Positions 17,701 through 26,488 of a DNA stretch of 64,000 bases are shown here, piece after piece. The stretch is from a virus. A model generated the notes under the pieces. The model was given only the letters and a program-made list of their open reading frames with translations, searched no databases and was not told where the DNA came from. How positions within the stretch are numbered: position 1 is the first letter of the stretch; every line of letters begins with the position of its first letter. The translations under genes and the position numbers were made by a program. The stretch spans positions 1-64,000 of IMG/VR virus record IMGVR_UViG_3300008266_008316, one strand, 5' to 3'.

Positions 17701-18693
17701 ATGTCAATGTTTGCAGTCTTTTCTGGTCCCGGTGGTGAAACAAGTGAAACCGCTAAGAAATTAGGTAAAGCATTTGAAGTGGTTGGGTCGGTCATTGGTA
17801 TGATTGTACTACGTCCATTACAACTCTTGGCAGTAGTATTGAGAGTGTTTTCTGGTGGTTTGGAAATTACATTTCGTGGATTAGCCGTTATAACTAAATT
17901 ACTTTCTGGAGATTTCTCTGGAGCAAAAGAAGCGGTGGGTAAACTGTGGGATTCAGTCAAGAGTCTATTTTCTGATATAGGTAAAATGATGGTAGATTTC
18001 TTCTTTGGTCCAATAAAGAAATTCTTCCCAGACTTCTGGGCACTGGTAACCGAGAAGTTCAATAGTGTGGTTGATTGGTTTGCAAGTTTACCAGAAAAAA
18101 TAACGGCAGGTCTTTCATCAATAGGTGATTGGTTTACTTCATTACCAGAAAAAATATCTACAGCATTTGATACAGCAGTAACTTGGTTTACATCATTACC
18201 AGAGATGATTTGGAATGGTATAACTGGTGCGTTTACAAGAATATTTGATTGGATTAAGGAAAAGATTTCTTCCTTGAATCCGGTAAATGCTGTGAGAAGC
18301 GTGGCGAGTAAGTTGAACCCGATGAACTGGTTTGGTGATGACGTAGTATCTCGTTCAGGATATGGTGAACGTACTTTGGTTACACCGTCTGGTGCAATTG
18401 CATTGAATAATAGAGATAACGTTGTTGCATATGCTGATGATATGGTATCTGATGCAGTAAATACTGGTGTAAGATTCTTATCATTTGGTGCGTTGGGTAG
18501 AGATGCAAATAAACAAAAAACTGAAACTACACCATCTGTTTCGGTTGATTTGACCAAGTTAGAAGCAAAACTGGACCAAGTAGTAAACGCTATTGGTAGA
18601 ATGAATGTAGAAGTAGACGGTCAAAAAATTGGTAAGATTTTGGTGGGCAGAACCGATGCCTCAACAACTGTCGGCTTAATGCGTAGAGGATAA
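14767..18693 (+). CDS. Tail tape measure protein
   Basis: The 1308 aa fit the role and position. The first about 440 residues are Gln/Ala/Glu-rich coiled coil. A conserved central block (about 460-740) follows. Next is a glycine/alanine-rich hydrophobic region (about 790-960) with an AATSAAGT tandem repeat. The last 350 residues have WFTSLPEKI repeats and a C-terminal GERTLVTPSGAIALNNRDNVVAY block. Such proteins fill the tail tube, set tail length, and use the hydrophobic part to reach the inner membrane during DNA entry. It starts 3 nt after the repeat protein gene. Confidence 0.85.
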   Translation: MAEDTTVNTEELSSTIASLTASLKKLSEDAGKVNLKGASDSATKTSSSLKELSSTANTIKSALKQFGDEVATATKQLDATKQSLQEQSTQASRLKRSMGAASNEFLNVIQTTKAEYAVAKAKVSVAQASVAQARELLNAQKQHTAALLKEADSTFATLEQKVQEQGGVQALIDSRNESLGYVQAQIKAAQGEKQATEERISQIKSANQALQSQAESSRDLERFMQSQINAANEDVAASNDRIKSLRGNEEVQKSQIDAVNEEIRRIQKRGEFKGRGKQKELTQEEEQLVKTLQARKESILAAFNETKEMRKAEIQYRDSIAASIPGMEADMQSAADAAGAYESAIAQNNNTLTRENLRRLDLIQSIGGMESEAQQISEGLQELEAINNDYQSEIDNLTDKLQQQAGEVLQSTAAENNLQKALEDRIAEEETVRKEAANTLASGIAKSMNALAGTLQTLGNALGNLVATVRQTQQQFGLSAGSAAKLKFENLVASVKSFAGTFTSLGKQAGVTTEQIQEAQAAFQSEFGGVLTSGAAADIARQAKEMGVGAGELAKARRVFMTQTMGDTGAAKKAQDQFVSEFAKKGLTSKDAMAAIGQNSELLARNGTRFAVSFARAAADAKKIGVDLGKIDQVGDNIIGDFEGFLEKQAELGAMGFGFDSSRLAEVAESGDTGALMEELRSQLASQGKDLTKLRRSEQLALSQAFGISMEELQRLGAPKGTEGSGEATLSPEQLQKDANGFLSRLVNLGEAQALVFTGIATTLGFIAKGLGTSTAQNIISKFIKLPGTGAAGTAATSAAGTAATSAAGTAATQTTFLQGLRTAITSPLQSIRTAIAAPGRVTGSIMQGAGSVAKSLISPVSKGVKLGGSALSGIFGAAEGFMTARQQGKSGTEAAGSGLVQGGLAAVGTALGAMGGPLGMMVGGFIGNTLGKSINKYFPGVAHVFGQQISGFISMFTPIKEAFGMVWKSLSPVKDAFMSMFAVFSGPGGETSETAKKLGKAFEVVGSVIGMIVLRPLQLLAVVLRVFSGGLEITFRGLAVITKLLSGDFSGAKEAVGKLWDSVKSLFSDIGKMMVDFFFGPIKKFFPDFWALVTEKFNSVVDWFASLPEKITAGLSSIGDWFTSLPEKISTAFDTAVTWFTSLPEMIWNGITGAFTRIFDWIKEKISSLNPVNAVRSVASKLNPMNWFGDDVVSRSGYGERTLVTPSGAIALNNRDNVVAYADDMVSDAVNTGVRFLSFGALGRDANKQKTETTPSVSVDLTKLEAKLDQVVNAIGRMNVEVDGQKIGKILVGRTDASTTVGLMRRG
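17149..17208 (+). repeat. 24-bp tandem repeat in tape measure gene
   Basis: About two and a half copies of a 24-bp unit encoding AGTAATSA. The copies differ only at a few third positions, so this is a recent in-frame expansion in the hydrophobic linker of the tape measure. Confidence 0.75.
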
Positions 18694-18695
18694 TT

Positions 18696-20534
18696 ATGGC
18701 ATTTACTAATCTAGAAAAACGGTATAATCAGACAGTCAATAAATTATATAAAGGCGCAACCACTAAATTCGAAAATGGAAAACCGAGTACCGGTAGAAAT
18801 GACGACCCTCTTGTAGTTCGTCGCGTCGGTGATGGATATTTTGGTGGAGCAAGTAGAGCATTGGGACGCGCTCTACCAGTAACTAGTGCATTACAAGATG
18901 TAAAACGATTGACACTTTTTACATTTAGTGTTCGTGGAGTAACGTTTTTATTGAAACAGCAATTACTTCAAACTGGAAACACATTTGAGCAAACACGATT
19001 AATTAATCCTGTATTTGCTATTGGCAACGCCGTACCATTTCTGCATTTACGACGACACCTACGGCCATTAAACACTTTATTAAAAAAAACAGATACATCT
19101 TACTCAAACGTAAGAAAATTAGGACAGCTGCAAAAATCAACATATGATAGTTTTACAAAAAATGCAACTGGTGGTATAAAAGGACTACTGAAAAAAATAG
19201 CAGGACCAATTACCAGTACTATTTCTGCCTTCACTGCGAAGAAAAACGTTGGTGACGATTTTGGATATGATGCAGATGGTTGGAAAAAAACTAGACCGGA
19301 ATTAGGAACAAAAGATAGTGATTACATATTATCTTTTGTTAACCCGACAGTCAGATTCAAATACGGCGGTGTATTAAATCCAGAAAACGAAACGTTTGTA
19401 TTTTCGAATACGATTAGATATGGTGCAATACCTAATGGTGCTGGTAGGTGGGATGGATTATACAAAACGTATTTTTATATATCAAACGGATCATCAGATT
19501 GGTCATACAAGATATTCGATTCCGACTACACTAACGGTTCTTACACACGACCTGACCGTGGAGGTACTGCCGGAGGTGTTCCAAATGATGATGGTGTTAG
19601 CATAGGGGCCGATGTGTCCAGAACTGCATTGGTGTCCGACGTTGTAGAGGAATATGGACTGTTGGCGCTTTATAACAAAGAAGATATGCAAGCTAAGCAA
19701 CAGCTCATAGATAATCAGCAAAAGTTTATCGATGCAGAAAATGCTTGGATAAGTGAAATTACAAAAAATAACGAAGAATCAATACCATTCTTGAAATACT
19801 TTGAGGGTGATGTAGAATCTATTACGGGTGATAAGCAGTTTGAAGATAGTGGAATGACTTCTCAAAATGCAAAATATATTGCAATAAACAGAACAACTCC
19901 GAATAAAAGAATTTCTTATATCAAAGACCCATCAAATGAAACGGGTTCAAGTGCAGCAAACATACTACGACCATACAGAAATATTAATAATGATTTTGAT
20001 GATGCAATCACAATAGCAATAGCTATGGGTAATGATGACCCGATAAAATTCAGAGCGTTCATAAAAGACCTACAACAATCTGCATCACCTGAATACAAAA
20101 ATTATCAATATATCGGTAGAACTGAAAAGTTTATCAGTTATGTTACTGTGCAAAGAGAAATTAGTTTTAAACTCGGTGTGTTGGCGTTTTCTAAAGACGA
20201 GTTAGACGTTGTGTGGAAACGTATTAATTATTTAACGGGATTGGTCTATCCTTATGGAATTAATAAGGGTATTCTTCAACCAAATATTATTCGATTGACG
20301 ATCGGTAATATGTATGTAAACCAGCCGGGATATTTAACTTCACTGTCTACTAATTTCAATGAGATAACAGAATCGTGGGATATAGATAGAGGAGTTCCAA
20401 TGGGAGCACAGGTTGATATGAAGTTCGTATTGATAGAAAAGAAATCACGTATTGCAAGTTCACCGTTCTATGGTATTACAGAACAAATGTCTGGTTCAGT
20501 TGGTCCATTTGAACAGACAATCACAACGAGATAA
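18696..20534 (+). CDS. Baseplate/tail-tube structural protein, possibly gp48/gp54-like
   Basis: A 612-aa protein following the tape measure by 2 nt. The N-terminal third has a basic region and hydrophobic stretches. The C-terminal about 150 residues (VTVQREISFKLGVLAFSKDEL, then IRLTIGNMYVNQPGYLTSL, then WDIDRGVPMGAQVDMKFVLI) form a beta-rich domain typical of baseplate tube-cap and tail-tube-like proteins. Order (tape measure, this gene, gp53-like, hub) supports a baseplate role. The exact T4 equivalent is uncertain. Confidence 0.55.
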   Translation: MAFTNLEKRYNQTVNKLYKGATTKFENGKPSTGRNDDPLVVRRVGDGYFGGASRALGRALPVTSALQDVKRLTLFTFSVRGVTFLLKQQLLQTGNTFEQTRLINPVFAIGNAVPFLHLRRHLRPLNTLLKKTDTSYSNVRKLGQLQKSTYDSFTKNATGGIKGLLKKIAGPITSTISAFTAKKNVGDDFGYDADGWKKTRPELGTKDSDYILSFVNPTVRFKYGGVLNPENETFVFSNTIRYGAIPNGAGRWDGLYKTYFYISNGSSDWSYKIFDSDYTNGSYTRPDRGGTAGGVPNDDGVSIGADVSRTALVSDVVEEYGLLALYNKEDMQAKQQLIDNQQKFIDAENAWISEITKNNEESIPFLKYFEGDVESITGDKQFEDSGMTSQNAKYIAINRTTPNKRISYIKDPSNETGSSAANILRPYRNINNDFDDAITIAIAMGNDDPIKFRAFIKDLQQSASPEYKNYQYIGRTEKFISYVTVQREISFKLGVLAFSKDELDVVWKRINYLTGLVYPYGINKGILQPNIIRLTIGNMYVNQPGYLTSLSTNFNEITESWDIDRGVPMGAQVDMKFVLIEKKSRIASSPFYGITEQMSGSVGPFEQTITTR

Positions 20535-20537
20535 CAT

Positions 20538-20801
20538 ATGCCGAAGTATATAAATCCAATACTTATTGACAGAGACGATAATGAAAAACGTCATTATACG
20601 TCTGCGATACCAGACGCATACGATTCTTCTGATACTGATTTTAAATACGTTGCTCGTATGGGTGACAGATGGGATTCAATCGCGTATAGATTTTTGGGAT
20701 CTCCTAAATATTGGTACATTATAGCACGAGCTAACGGTGGTGCAAATGGGTCAATATTCATACAGCCAGGACAGCAAATAATAATACCACAACAGTTATA
20801 A
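20538..20801 (+). CDS. 53: LysM-like baseplate wedge protein (gp53 / P2 gpX-like)
   Basis: An 87-aa protein. The core RMGDRWDSIAYRFLGSPKYWYIIARANG, ending PGQQIIIPQQ, is the LysM-like fold used by T4 gp53 and P2 gpX tail proteins. T4 gp53 is longer (about 196 aa), so this is a minimal version. It lies between two baseplate genes, 3 nt from each. Confidence 0.7.
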   Translation: MPKYINPILIDRDDNEKRHYTSAIPDAYDSSDTDFKYVARMGDRWDSIAYRFLGSPKYWYIIARANGGANGSIFIQPGQQIIIPQQL

Positions 20802-20804
20802 TAT

Positions 20805-23800
20805 ATGCCAGAGTCTAAACACAATTTCGGTTCATTTGACTATAAAATCACGAATCCAGAAATACGAAAAATCCTAAAGGCACGAAGTGTGTTGGATAAC
20901 ACAATTCAAGTAGCAATGCCATTCGTCAAAGCAACCACCACTATTCAAATACCAGAATATTTGGGAGCGGGTAATATTGGATTCACAATTGGATTACACG
21001 CTATTAATTCAGACGTTAGAGCAGAAGATATGTTATCTAACGCTGGAGGAACAGCGCCGTATGTAGGATACACATATACTGGTGATGGTACGAATCAAAA
21101 AATATATGCACAATATCCTGCCGATAATCTTTTAGCTAAATTTTTTGAAGATAACATTCAATTAGCCACCTCTGCCGAAGGTAAAGACTTTTTAAGAATA
21201 CCACCGCCTGGTATAACCAAAATGACAATCGGTAGAAATAAGAATGGATTATTAGCAAGCGGACAGTTAGAAATTTCAGTACCATCGTTGGCTCAACTTG
21301 AAATATTGCATAGAACTTTTTTCATACCGGGTGTTGGTATGGTATTGGAGTGGGGGCAACAGTTTGCGGCAGAACTATCACCGTCGTTTGGAGAACGTGG
21401 TGATATTTCGGAACATTTATTTCCTTGGTACGACAGAGGTAGATTAACTTCGTTGTTAGATAGACTAGCGAAACGTGAAGTTGGCTTAGAAGAAATTTTA
21501 AATTGTTATGTGTATCCGACTCAAGGACAGTATATGTGGATGTTTGGTAGAGTAGCAAACTTTTCTACTAAAGCAAACTCTGATGGTTCATTCGACTGTT
21601 CTGTAAAAATAGTAGGTCCGTCTGAAGATGCGTGGGCATATTCTACTAAACAAACTGTTGTTCCACCAAAAGACAATTCCGGACAAATTTGTGCGGAAGG
21701 AGCTAATAGTGTCGAGTCGTTCTTTACTAAAACAGTCGGAGGCGGCCTTAATTTAAAGTCACTACTAGACGGTGTATATAAAGGAGAGTTATTACCAGAA
21801 TGGAAAGACCATGTGGAATATTTTCAGAATGGTAATAAAAAGGAAGGGGAGCCTGGCGCAGATACGCAAAAACCAAACACATCAGAAAAAAGTTTTGCGG
21901 AATCCGATGATGCATATTTTATGACATGGCGATTCTTTGTTAATGTAGTAATTAATCATCCAGAACATGGTGTTAAAGCGATATTCGAAAAAGCAGGACT
22001 TCCTGAAAGTACAAAACAAAAAATAGCATTGATACGACCATATTTGGATGGACCAGCACGTTCTTCTGCTCCAACTGCAATTAATTCGCCTGGAGGAGAA
22101 AATATTGATGATCCTTTAGAAAATTATATTGGTTTTAATCAATTCTTACGTTCGGTTGACCCCGGTACAATGATTGTTGTCAATGAGGCAGCCGCAGTAT
22201 TAGCTTCACAAGACAATAGCCCCAACCGTGCGGACCCAGAAGTTCGTAAATTATTAAACGAAACAGATAAATCTAAAGAATTTGCTAAGATAGGTAAGTT
22301 GGAAACGTCAACTAATGCAGCAGGAGACACGGCTCCAGCTAACTCTAGAGACAGAGCATTCTTAAGTACAGGTGTCTGGCTTAATCACAAAGCTGTTGCG
22401 GAAAGTATGGCAGGCGCAGATACGGTTTTAAGAGGTGTTGCTACGTTATTAGACCGTATGAACAGTGCAACCCGTGGATTCTGGGCACTTACACTAGACG
22501 TAGCGGAACCACAGACGTATACATGTCCAACAGTAGGAACCTCCACAGATTTTGGAACAGCTAAATATGAATATACGATTATTGACGCTAACTACCGACC
22601 AAACTCGGTTGCGGCAGTAGAAAGATTAAAAAACAATATTCATATTTTTAACAAGTACATAAGAAAAATTCCACGCGACGGTGGTGGTGTAGAATTAGTT
22701 GGGTCAGAATTAACAGATTGTACTGTAGACTTAGCATTACCGAAAAGATTATTCTCCCAAATTGCTACAATGGGATTGGTACAACCTAAAGATTTACAAG
22801 CAGCAGGTGGAGAAGTACAAGCTAATACAGATACCAACTGTAGTACAGCATTAATTTCGGATGCAAATGATTCTTTGAGAGAAATGTTTGCTATTACTAC
22901 GTTGTCACCTAGTGCAAACGGTGGGCAAGGTCCAGATTTAACTATCAAGCCAATCATACCATCACCAACTGGAACGTGTGGACAAAATAATACACAAGTG
23001 ACGGCTCAAGCGGCTGGTATCGGTAACCAGCCGGGACCAGCAAATGCAAGTTCCGCCGGTCAACCGCCAGCTAATAACGCAAATGCCGCAGAGAAAGCTG
23101 CAGCACAGTCAACTGTGGAAAGTGAAGAATGTAAGAAATGCCAACAATGTAATCCAACATCAACACCATCCGCCGCAGGTGTGGTTTCAATTCCAGGTAG
23201 TACACAAGAATTTGTGGTGTACGATAGTGTTCAAGGACCGTTTAATGTGCCAATTTCGTACACCAACAGAAGTACGAGATTAGCTGCAGCATCTCAACTG
23301 TATGACGCAGGATTCCGTAATGGTAGAATGCCCGCGAGTGCTATGGTAACTATTAATAAATATGCGGCATGTGGTAGCGCAAAAACATTTCCAGAAGCAG
23401 CAGATGCGCTTATTAGAATGTTGGATGCGGCGTGGGCCGCTGGGCATAAAATAAAATATTGTGAAGGATACCGGCCGATCGGTGTACAAATAAATTGTAT
23501 AAAAGACAAAGGATGGACCGGTGGACCTGCTCATGTAAGATCCCCAACACAATTAAAATCTAGAAGAACGGGAAATTATATTGGATTGTGTGCACAACCT
23601 GGTACTTCAAATCACGGTTGGGCATTGGCATTTGACTTAAGTACCGAGGGAGGTGGTTCTATTTCAAACGGTAGTCCTGCCCACAATTGGTTAAAGGCAA
23701 ACGCATCTAATTATCAATTCACACAAGACCCAGCGGAGGCGTGGCATTGGGAATTTAACGGTAGAGTTACATTCTCGGGCACCCCACCAACAAATCCAGC

Positions 23801-24347
23801 TGCTGCGCCCACGACTCCCACGCCACCAGCACAAAAACCAGCAATTTGTAATGACCCCAATACAGCTGCAGGTTCTGAAACATGTGCAAAATGCAATAGA
23901 GCTCAGGCACAATTGCAACAAATTCAAACCCAAGAAACTACAACGGCCGCCGCCGCGGCCGTAAAAGAAGGAATTATGAGAGAGTTTCCTGGATTAGAAG
24001 ATATCTTCCGTTACGTCGAAGTATTCCCAGAACTTATGTTAGCTAATATTCGTTGTGACGCAAATGGAGATAAATCTAATGCGTTTGGATCTTCACCGGG
24101 AACATTGTCACTTACCGCTGATTTAAGAATGCCTGGTGTTAATGGAATGCGTATTGGAGAATTATTCTGGGTTGATCGTATTCCTGCGTTTTACAAAGCG
24201 TTTGGAGCATTTCAGATTATGAGTATTGAAGATACAATAGATATTAATGGTTGGCAAACTGGAATACATGCTCAATTTAATTATTTAGGCACCAAGTGGA
24301 AGGAAGCAATTGTCGCATTACTTGACAGAGATATGGTACGAGATTAA
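20805..24347 (+). CDS. Baseplate hub/spike protein with internal M15 D,D-peptidase domain
   Basis: An 1180-aa protein. The first about 700 residues are structural, and the end (GTLSLTADLRMPGVNGMRIGELFWVDRI) looks like a hub domain split around an insert. Ala/Pro/Asn-rich linkers with CxxC pairs (about 770-790, 1035-1040) flank a peptidase at about 845-990. That domain has GYRPIG (about 888), TSNHGWALAFDL with zinc ligands His and Asp (about 936-943), and AEAWHWEF with catalytic Glu and third zinc His (about 976). This is the VanY/M15 D,D-carboxypeptidase signature. It probably opens peptidoglycan cross-links during tail penetration. T4 uses gp5 lysozyme in the same role, so the enzyme class is swapped. 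Confidence 0.75.
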   Translation: MPESKHNFGSFDYKITNPEIRKILKARSVLDNTIQVAMPFVKATTTIQIPEYLGAGNIGFTIGLHAINSDVRAEDMLSNAGGTAPYVGYTYTGDGTNQKIYAQYPADNLLAKFFEDNIQLATSAEGKDFLRIPPPGITKMTIGRNKNGLLASGQLEISVPSLAQLEILHRTFFIPGVGMVLEWGQQFAAELSPSFGERGDISEHLFPWYDRGRLTSLLDRLAKREVGLEEILNCYVYPTQGQYMWMFGRVANFSTKANSDGSFDCSVKIVGPSEDAWAYSTKQTVVPPKDNSGQICAEGANSVESFFTKTVGGGLNLKSLLDGVYKGELLPEWKDHVEYFQNGNKKEGEPGADTQKPNTSEKSFAESDDAYFMTWRFFVNVVINHPEHGVKAIFEKAGLPESTKQKIALIRPYLDGPARSSAPTAINSPGGENIDDPLENYIGFNQFLRSVDPGTMIVVNEAAAVLASQDNSPNRADPEVRKLLNETDKSKEFAKIGKLETSTNAAGDTAPANSRDRAFLSTGVWLNHKAVAESMAGADTVLRGVATLLDRMNSATRGFWALTLDVAEPQTYTCPTVGTSTDFGTAKYEYTIIDANYRPNSVAAVERLKNNIHIFNKYIRKIPRDGGGVELVGSELTDCTVDLALPKRLFSQIATMGLVQPKDLQAAGGEVQANTDTNCSTALISDANDSLREMFAITTLSPSANGGQGPDLTIKPIIPSPTGTCGQNNTQVTAQAAGIGNQPGPANASSAGQPPANNANAAEKAAAQSTVESEECKKCQQCNPTSTPSAAGVVSIPGSTQEFVVYDSVQGPFNVPISYTNRSTRLAAASQLYDAGFRNGRMPASAMVTINKYAACGSAKTFPEAADALIRMLDAAWAAGHKIKYCEGYRPIGVQINCIKDKGWTGGPAHVRSPTQLKSRRTGNYIGLCAQPGTSNHGWALAFDLSTEGGGSISNGSPAHNWLKANASNYQFTQDPAEAWHWEFNGRVTFSGTPPTNPAAAPTTPTPPAQKPAICNDPNTAAGSETCAKCNRAQAQLQQIQTQETTTAAAAAVKEGIMREFPGLEDIFRYVEVFPELMLANIRCDANGDKSNAFGSSPGTLSLTADLRMPGVNGMRIGELFWVDRIPAFYKAFGAFQIMSIEDTIDINGWQTGIHAQFNYLGTKWKEAIVALLDRDMVRD

Positions 24348-24350
24348 TAT

Positions 24351-24755
24351 ATGTCTGACATTAATTTGATAAACAAGATATACCCAAAAGATAAGAAAAA
24401 CATATTAGAACAGTTTGAAAAAAGTCCTGTAGTGACTCCTCCCATAGTCACATTACAAGACGTAGAAAATAAATATCTTAAACGATATTTTGTAAGACCG
24501 AGTAATCATATTGATTATGTATCGGAAATTGATGAACGCCAATATTCTGATTTTAAAACTAATCCACGATTTATAACAGCAATGGTAAAGTGGAGAATTG
24601 TCGGTAAAAAAGATAATACTATATTATCTAACGGGGTAACTTCTATGGGAGTACGGGATACTAACAAAGAGTCGGTTCGTAAAGCTGACTTGACATTTGG
24701 TGGTATCCACAAGTATATTACAGACTATACGGAGTATTGGCAGTCCGAGGGATAA
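24351..24755 (+). CDS. Small protein after the hub gene, unknown
   Basis: A 134-aa protein starting 3 nt after the hub stop and ending at the stop immediately before the polymerase-like gene. A Lys-rich N-terminal helix is followed by a beta-rich segment (FITAMVKWRIVGKKD). It is the last gene of the tail operon by position and may be a baseplate or tail assembly factor. I do not recognise the family. Confidence 0.55.
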   Translation: MSDINLINKIYPKDKKNILEQFEKSPVVTPPIVTLQDVENKYLKRYFVRPSNHIDYVSEIDERQYSDFKTNPRFITAMVKWRIVGKKDNTILSNGVTSMGVRDTNKESVRKADLTFGGIHKYITDYTEYWQSEG

Positions 24756-26030
24756 ATGGTTATTAATCATAAACAACAGTATGATGAATTGGTTGAACGA
24801 ATGAATCGGGAAATGCATTTATGCACCCCGATTTTTCGTGATATCCATAAACATCCTGCGTCTAATCCGACGTTATGCATTGGGTATACATTTTTTAATG
24901 GCGACTTTTATACATTATCTATTACACATCAAGATGCACCAATATTCGATGTACCTAAAAATACATTTCTTACACTCCACACAGATCGTATAAATACTTT
25001 AGGTTATGTAGCAAATATGTCTTTTCCAGAGATTGAAGATGTATTTTCTTGGTATGTAAAAGAAACGCATATGATGTTTCAGAATACAAAGGATGTGAAT
25101 AAAATAGTTCCTATTACAGTCTGGTCTAGTGTAATTAGAAAATATCATAACACTATATTACATAAACTAAATGGTGCAGATGATATAGCTGGTATGGAAA
25201 ATACATTTATTAAAATTGCTGTATCGGTTTTACGAAAAATTGAATCGGCTGGTTTGGCTGTAGATGAAAAGCTATTGATTTCACATTTTGGTGATAAGGT
25301 AAGTCGGTTGATTACAGATGGGTTGGTATACTCACAATATCATCCATATACTATGACCGGTAGACCTAGTAACAGATTTGGAAAAATTAATTTTGCCGCG
25401 TTAAACAAAACGGATGGCAGTCGTGCAGCGTTTATAAGTAGATTCGCTGGTGGAAATCTAGTGCAGATGGATTTTGAAGCATATCACTTAAGATTGATTG
25501 GACATTATATGAATATCGATATGCCAATCGAACCAATTCACACGTATTTGGCGAAGCAGTATTATCAAAAAGACTTTCTCACAAAAGAAGAATATGAGGA
25601 AGGTAAACAAATCACGTTTAGTATCCTCTATGGTGCTGATGTAGAAACTGACATTCCACTACTAAAAAGTATTAAGGAACTGTCACGCCGTATTTATTCA
25701 GATTATCAAGAAAGAGGATTTGTTGCACCAATCAGTAAAAGACGAATTCACGTTCAAGACCAAGATGTTTCCGAACATAAGTTGTTTAATTATTTTGTCC
25801 AATGTTATGAATTTGAAAAAACAATTCCTAAACTAAAAAGTGTTTTGGAATATCTTGAAGATAAGAAATCTAAATTGATTCTTTACACTTATGATGCAAT
25901 TCTGTTAGATTGCCATCCTGACGAGATAAGTACAATAAAACACGATATTCGGGAGATACTACAACAAGAAAACTTCCCAGTAAGATTGTATTCAGGAATC
26001 AATTATGATGTTCTAAAAGAGGAACTTTGA
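24756..26030 (+). CDS. Reduced family-A DNA polymerase-like protein
   Basis: A 424-aa protein. All family-A palm and finger landmarks are visible. They are MTGRPSNRFGKINFAALN (T/primer grip), motif A VQMDFEAYHLRLIGHY with Asp239, motif B EEGKQITFSILYGAD with Lys284, and motif C ILYTYDAILLD with Asp380. The usual steric-gate Glu of motif A is replaced (DFEAYH instead of DYSQIE), and the HDE of motif C reads YDA. There is no clear 3'-5' exonuclease motif in the 180 N-terminal residues. The phage also has a full family-B gp43, so this is a second, probably specialised enzyme (gap filling, lesion bypass or priming) or a degenerate one. Confidence 0.7.
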   Translation: MVINHKQQYDELVERMNREMHLCTPIFRDIHKHPASNPTLCIGYTFFNGDFYTLSITHQDAPIFDVPKNTFLTLHTDRINTLGYVANMSFPEIEDVFSWYVKETHMMFQNTKDVNKIVPITVWSSVIRKYHNTILHKLNGADDIAGMENTFIKIAVSVLRKIESAGLAVDEKLLISHFGDKVSRLITDGLVYSQYHPYTMTGRPSNRFGKINFAALNKTDGSRAAFISRFAGGNLVQMDFEAYHLRLIGHYMNIDMPIEPIHTYLAKQYYQKDFLTKEEYEEGKQITFSILYGADVETDIPLLKSIKELSRRIYSDYQERGFVAPISKRRIHVQDQDVSEHKLFNYFVQCYEFEKTIPKLKSVLEYLEDKKSKLILYTYDAILLDCHPDEISTIKHDIREILQQENFPVRLYSGINYDVLKEEL

Positions 26031-26047
26031 CATATCTAAATTATATT

Positions 26048-26072
26048 TATTGGAAGTATTTCTCTTTCAATA
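26048..26072. repeat. Inverted repeat in the 26031-26081 intergenic
   Basis: TATTGGAA (26048-26055) and TTTCAATA (26065-26072) can form an 8-bp stem with one G-U pair and a 9-nt loop, just before the start at 26082. It could act on ribosome access or as a 3' end. Confidence 0.35.
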
Positions 26073-26081
26073 GGTATAGAT

Positions 26082-26483
26082 ATGGAAGAACAAACCCAAC
26101 TACTGTGTACGTTTACAACGGTAGACGGATTGGAAAAGACAATAGACGACATAAAAGCTACATATAAATTAATGTTTAATAAAGTCTATTTGTTGGAAAA
26201 CGTTGAAGATGCTTCACAACTCATTCTAACGTATAACGTTGCAAAGAGTGATAGCTTGAAGTTAACACCACCACCGTCAACAATTTCAGTACACAGAAAA
26301 AAGCACACAAATACAATTTATACTATAAACGCAATCAACAAATTGATAGAACAAAAAAATGGTGGCGTTTTAGATACATCGTACAAAATTGATTGGACCG
26401 AGTTAAAAAATATGGTGTTAGTAACAGCTTACGGAAAACTTAAGGCTATTAATACAAAATTATCTAAAATTATTGACTGTTAA
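26082..26483 (+). CDS. Unknown 133-aa phage protein
   Basis: ATG at 26082 after a weak site. The sequence alternates strands and helices, with CTFTTVDGLEKTIDDIKATY near the N-terminus and a Pro-rich turn (TPPPST). No motif is recognised. It lies between the family-A polymerase and the Ntn-hydrolase, so it belongs to an accessory segment before the gp32 promoter. Confidence 0.55.
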   Translation: MEEQTQLLCTFTTVDGLEKTIDDIKATYKLMFNKVYLLENVEDASQLILTYNVAKSDSLKLTPPPSTISVHRKKHTNTIYTINAINKLIEQKNGGVLDTSYKIDWTELKNMVLVTAYGKLKAINTKLSKIIDC

Positions 26484-26488
26484 AACAT

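Noticed and set aside
17607-18557. 316-codon open frame on the - strand
   Set aside because: A shadow of the C-terminal tape measure region; no start signal or family resemblance.
26027-26047. TTGACA followed by TATATT as a promoter
   Set aside because: The spacing is only 9 nt, far from the 17 nt seen in the other promoters.
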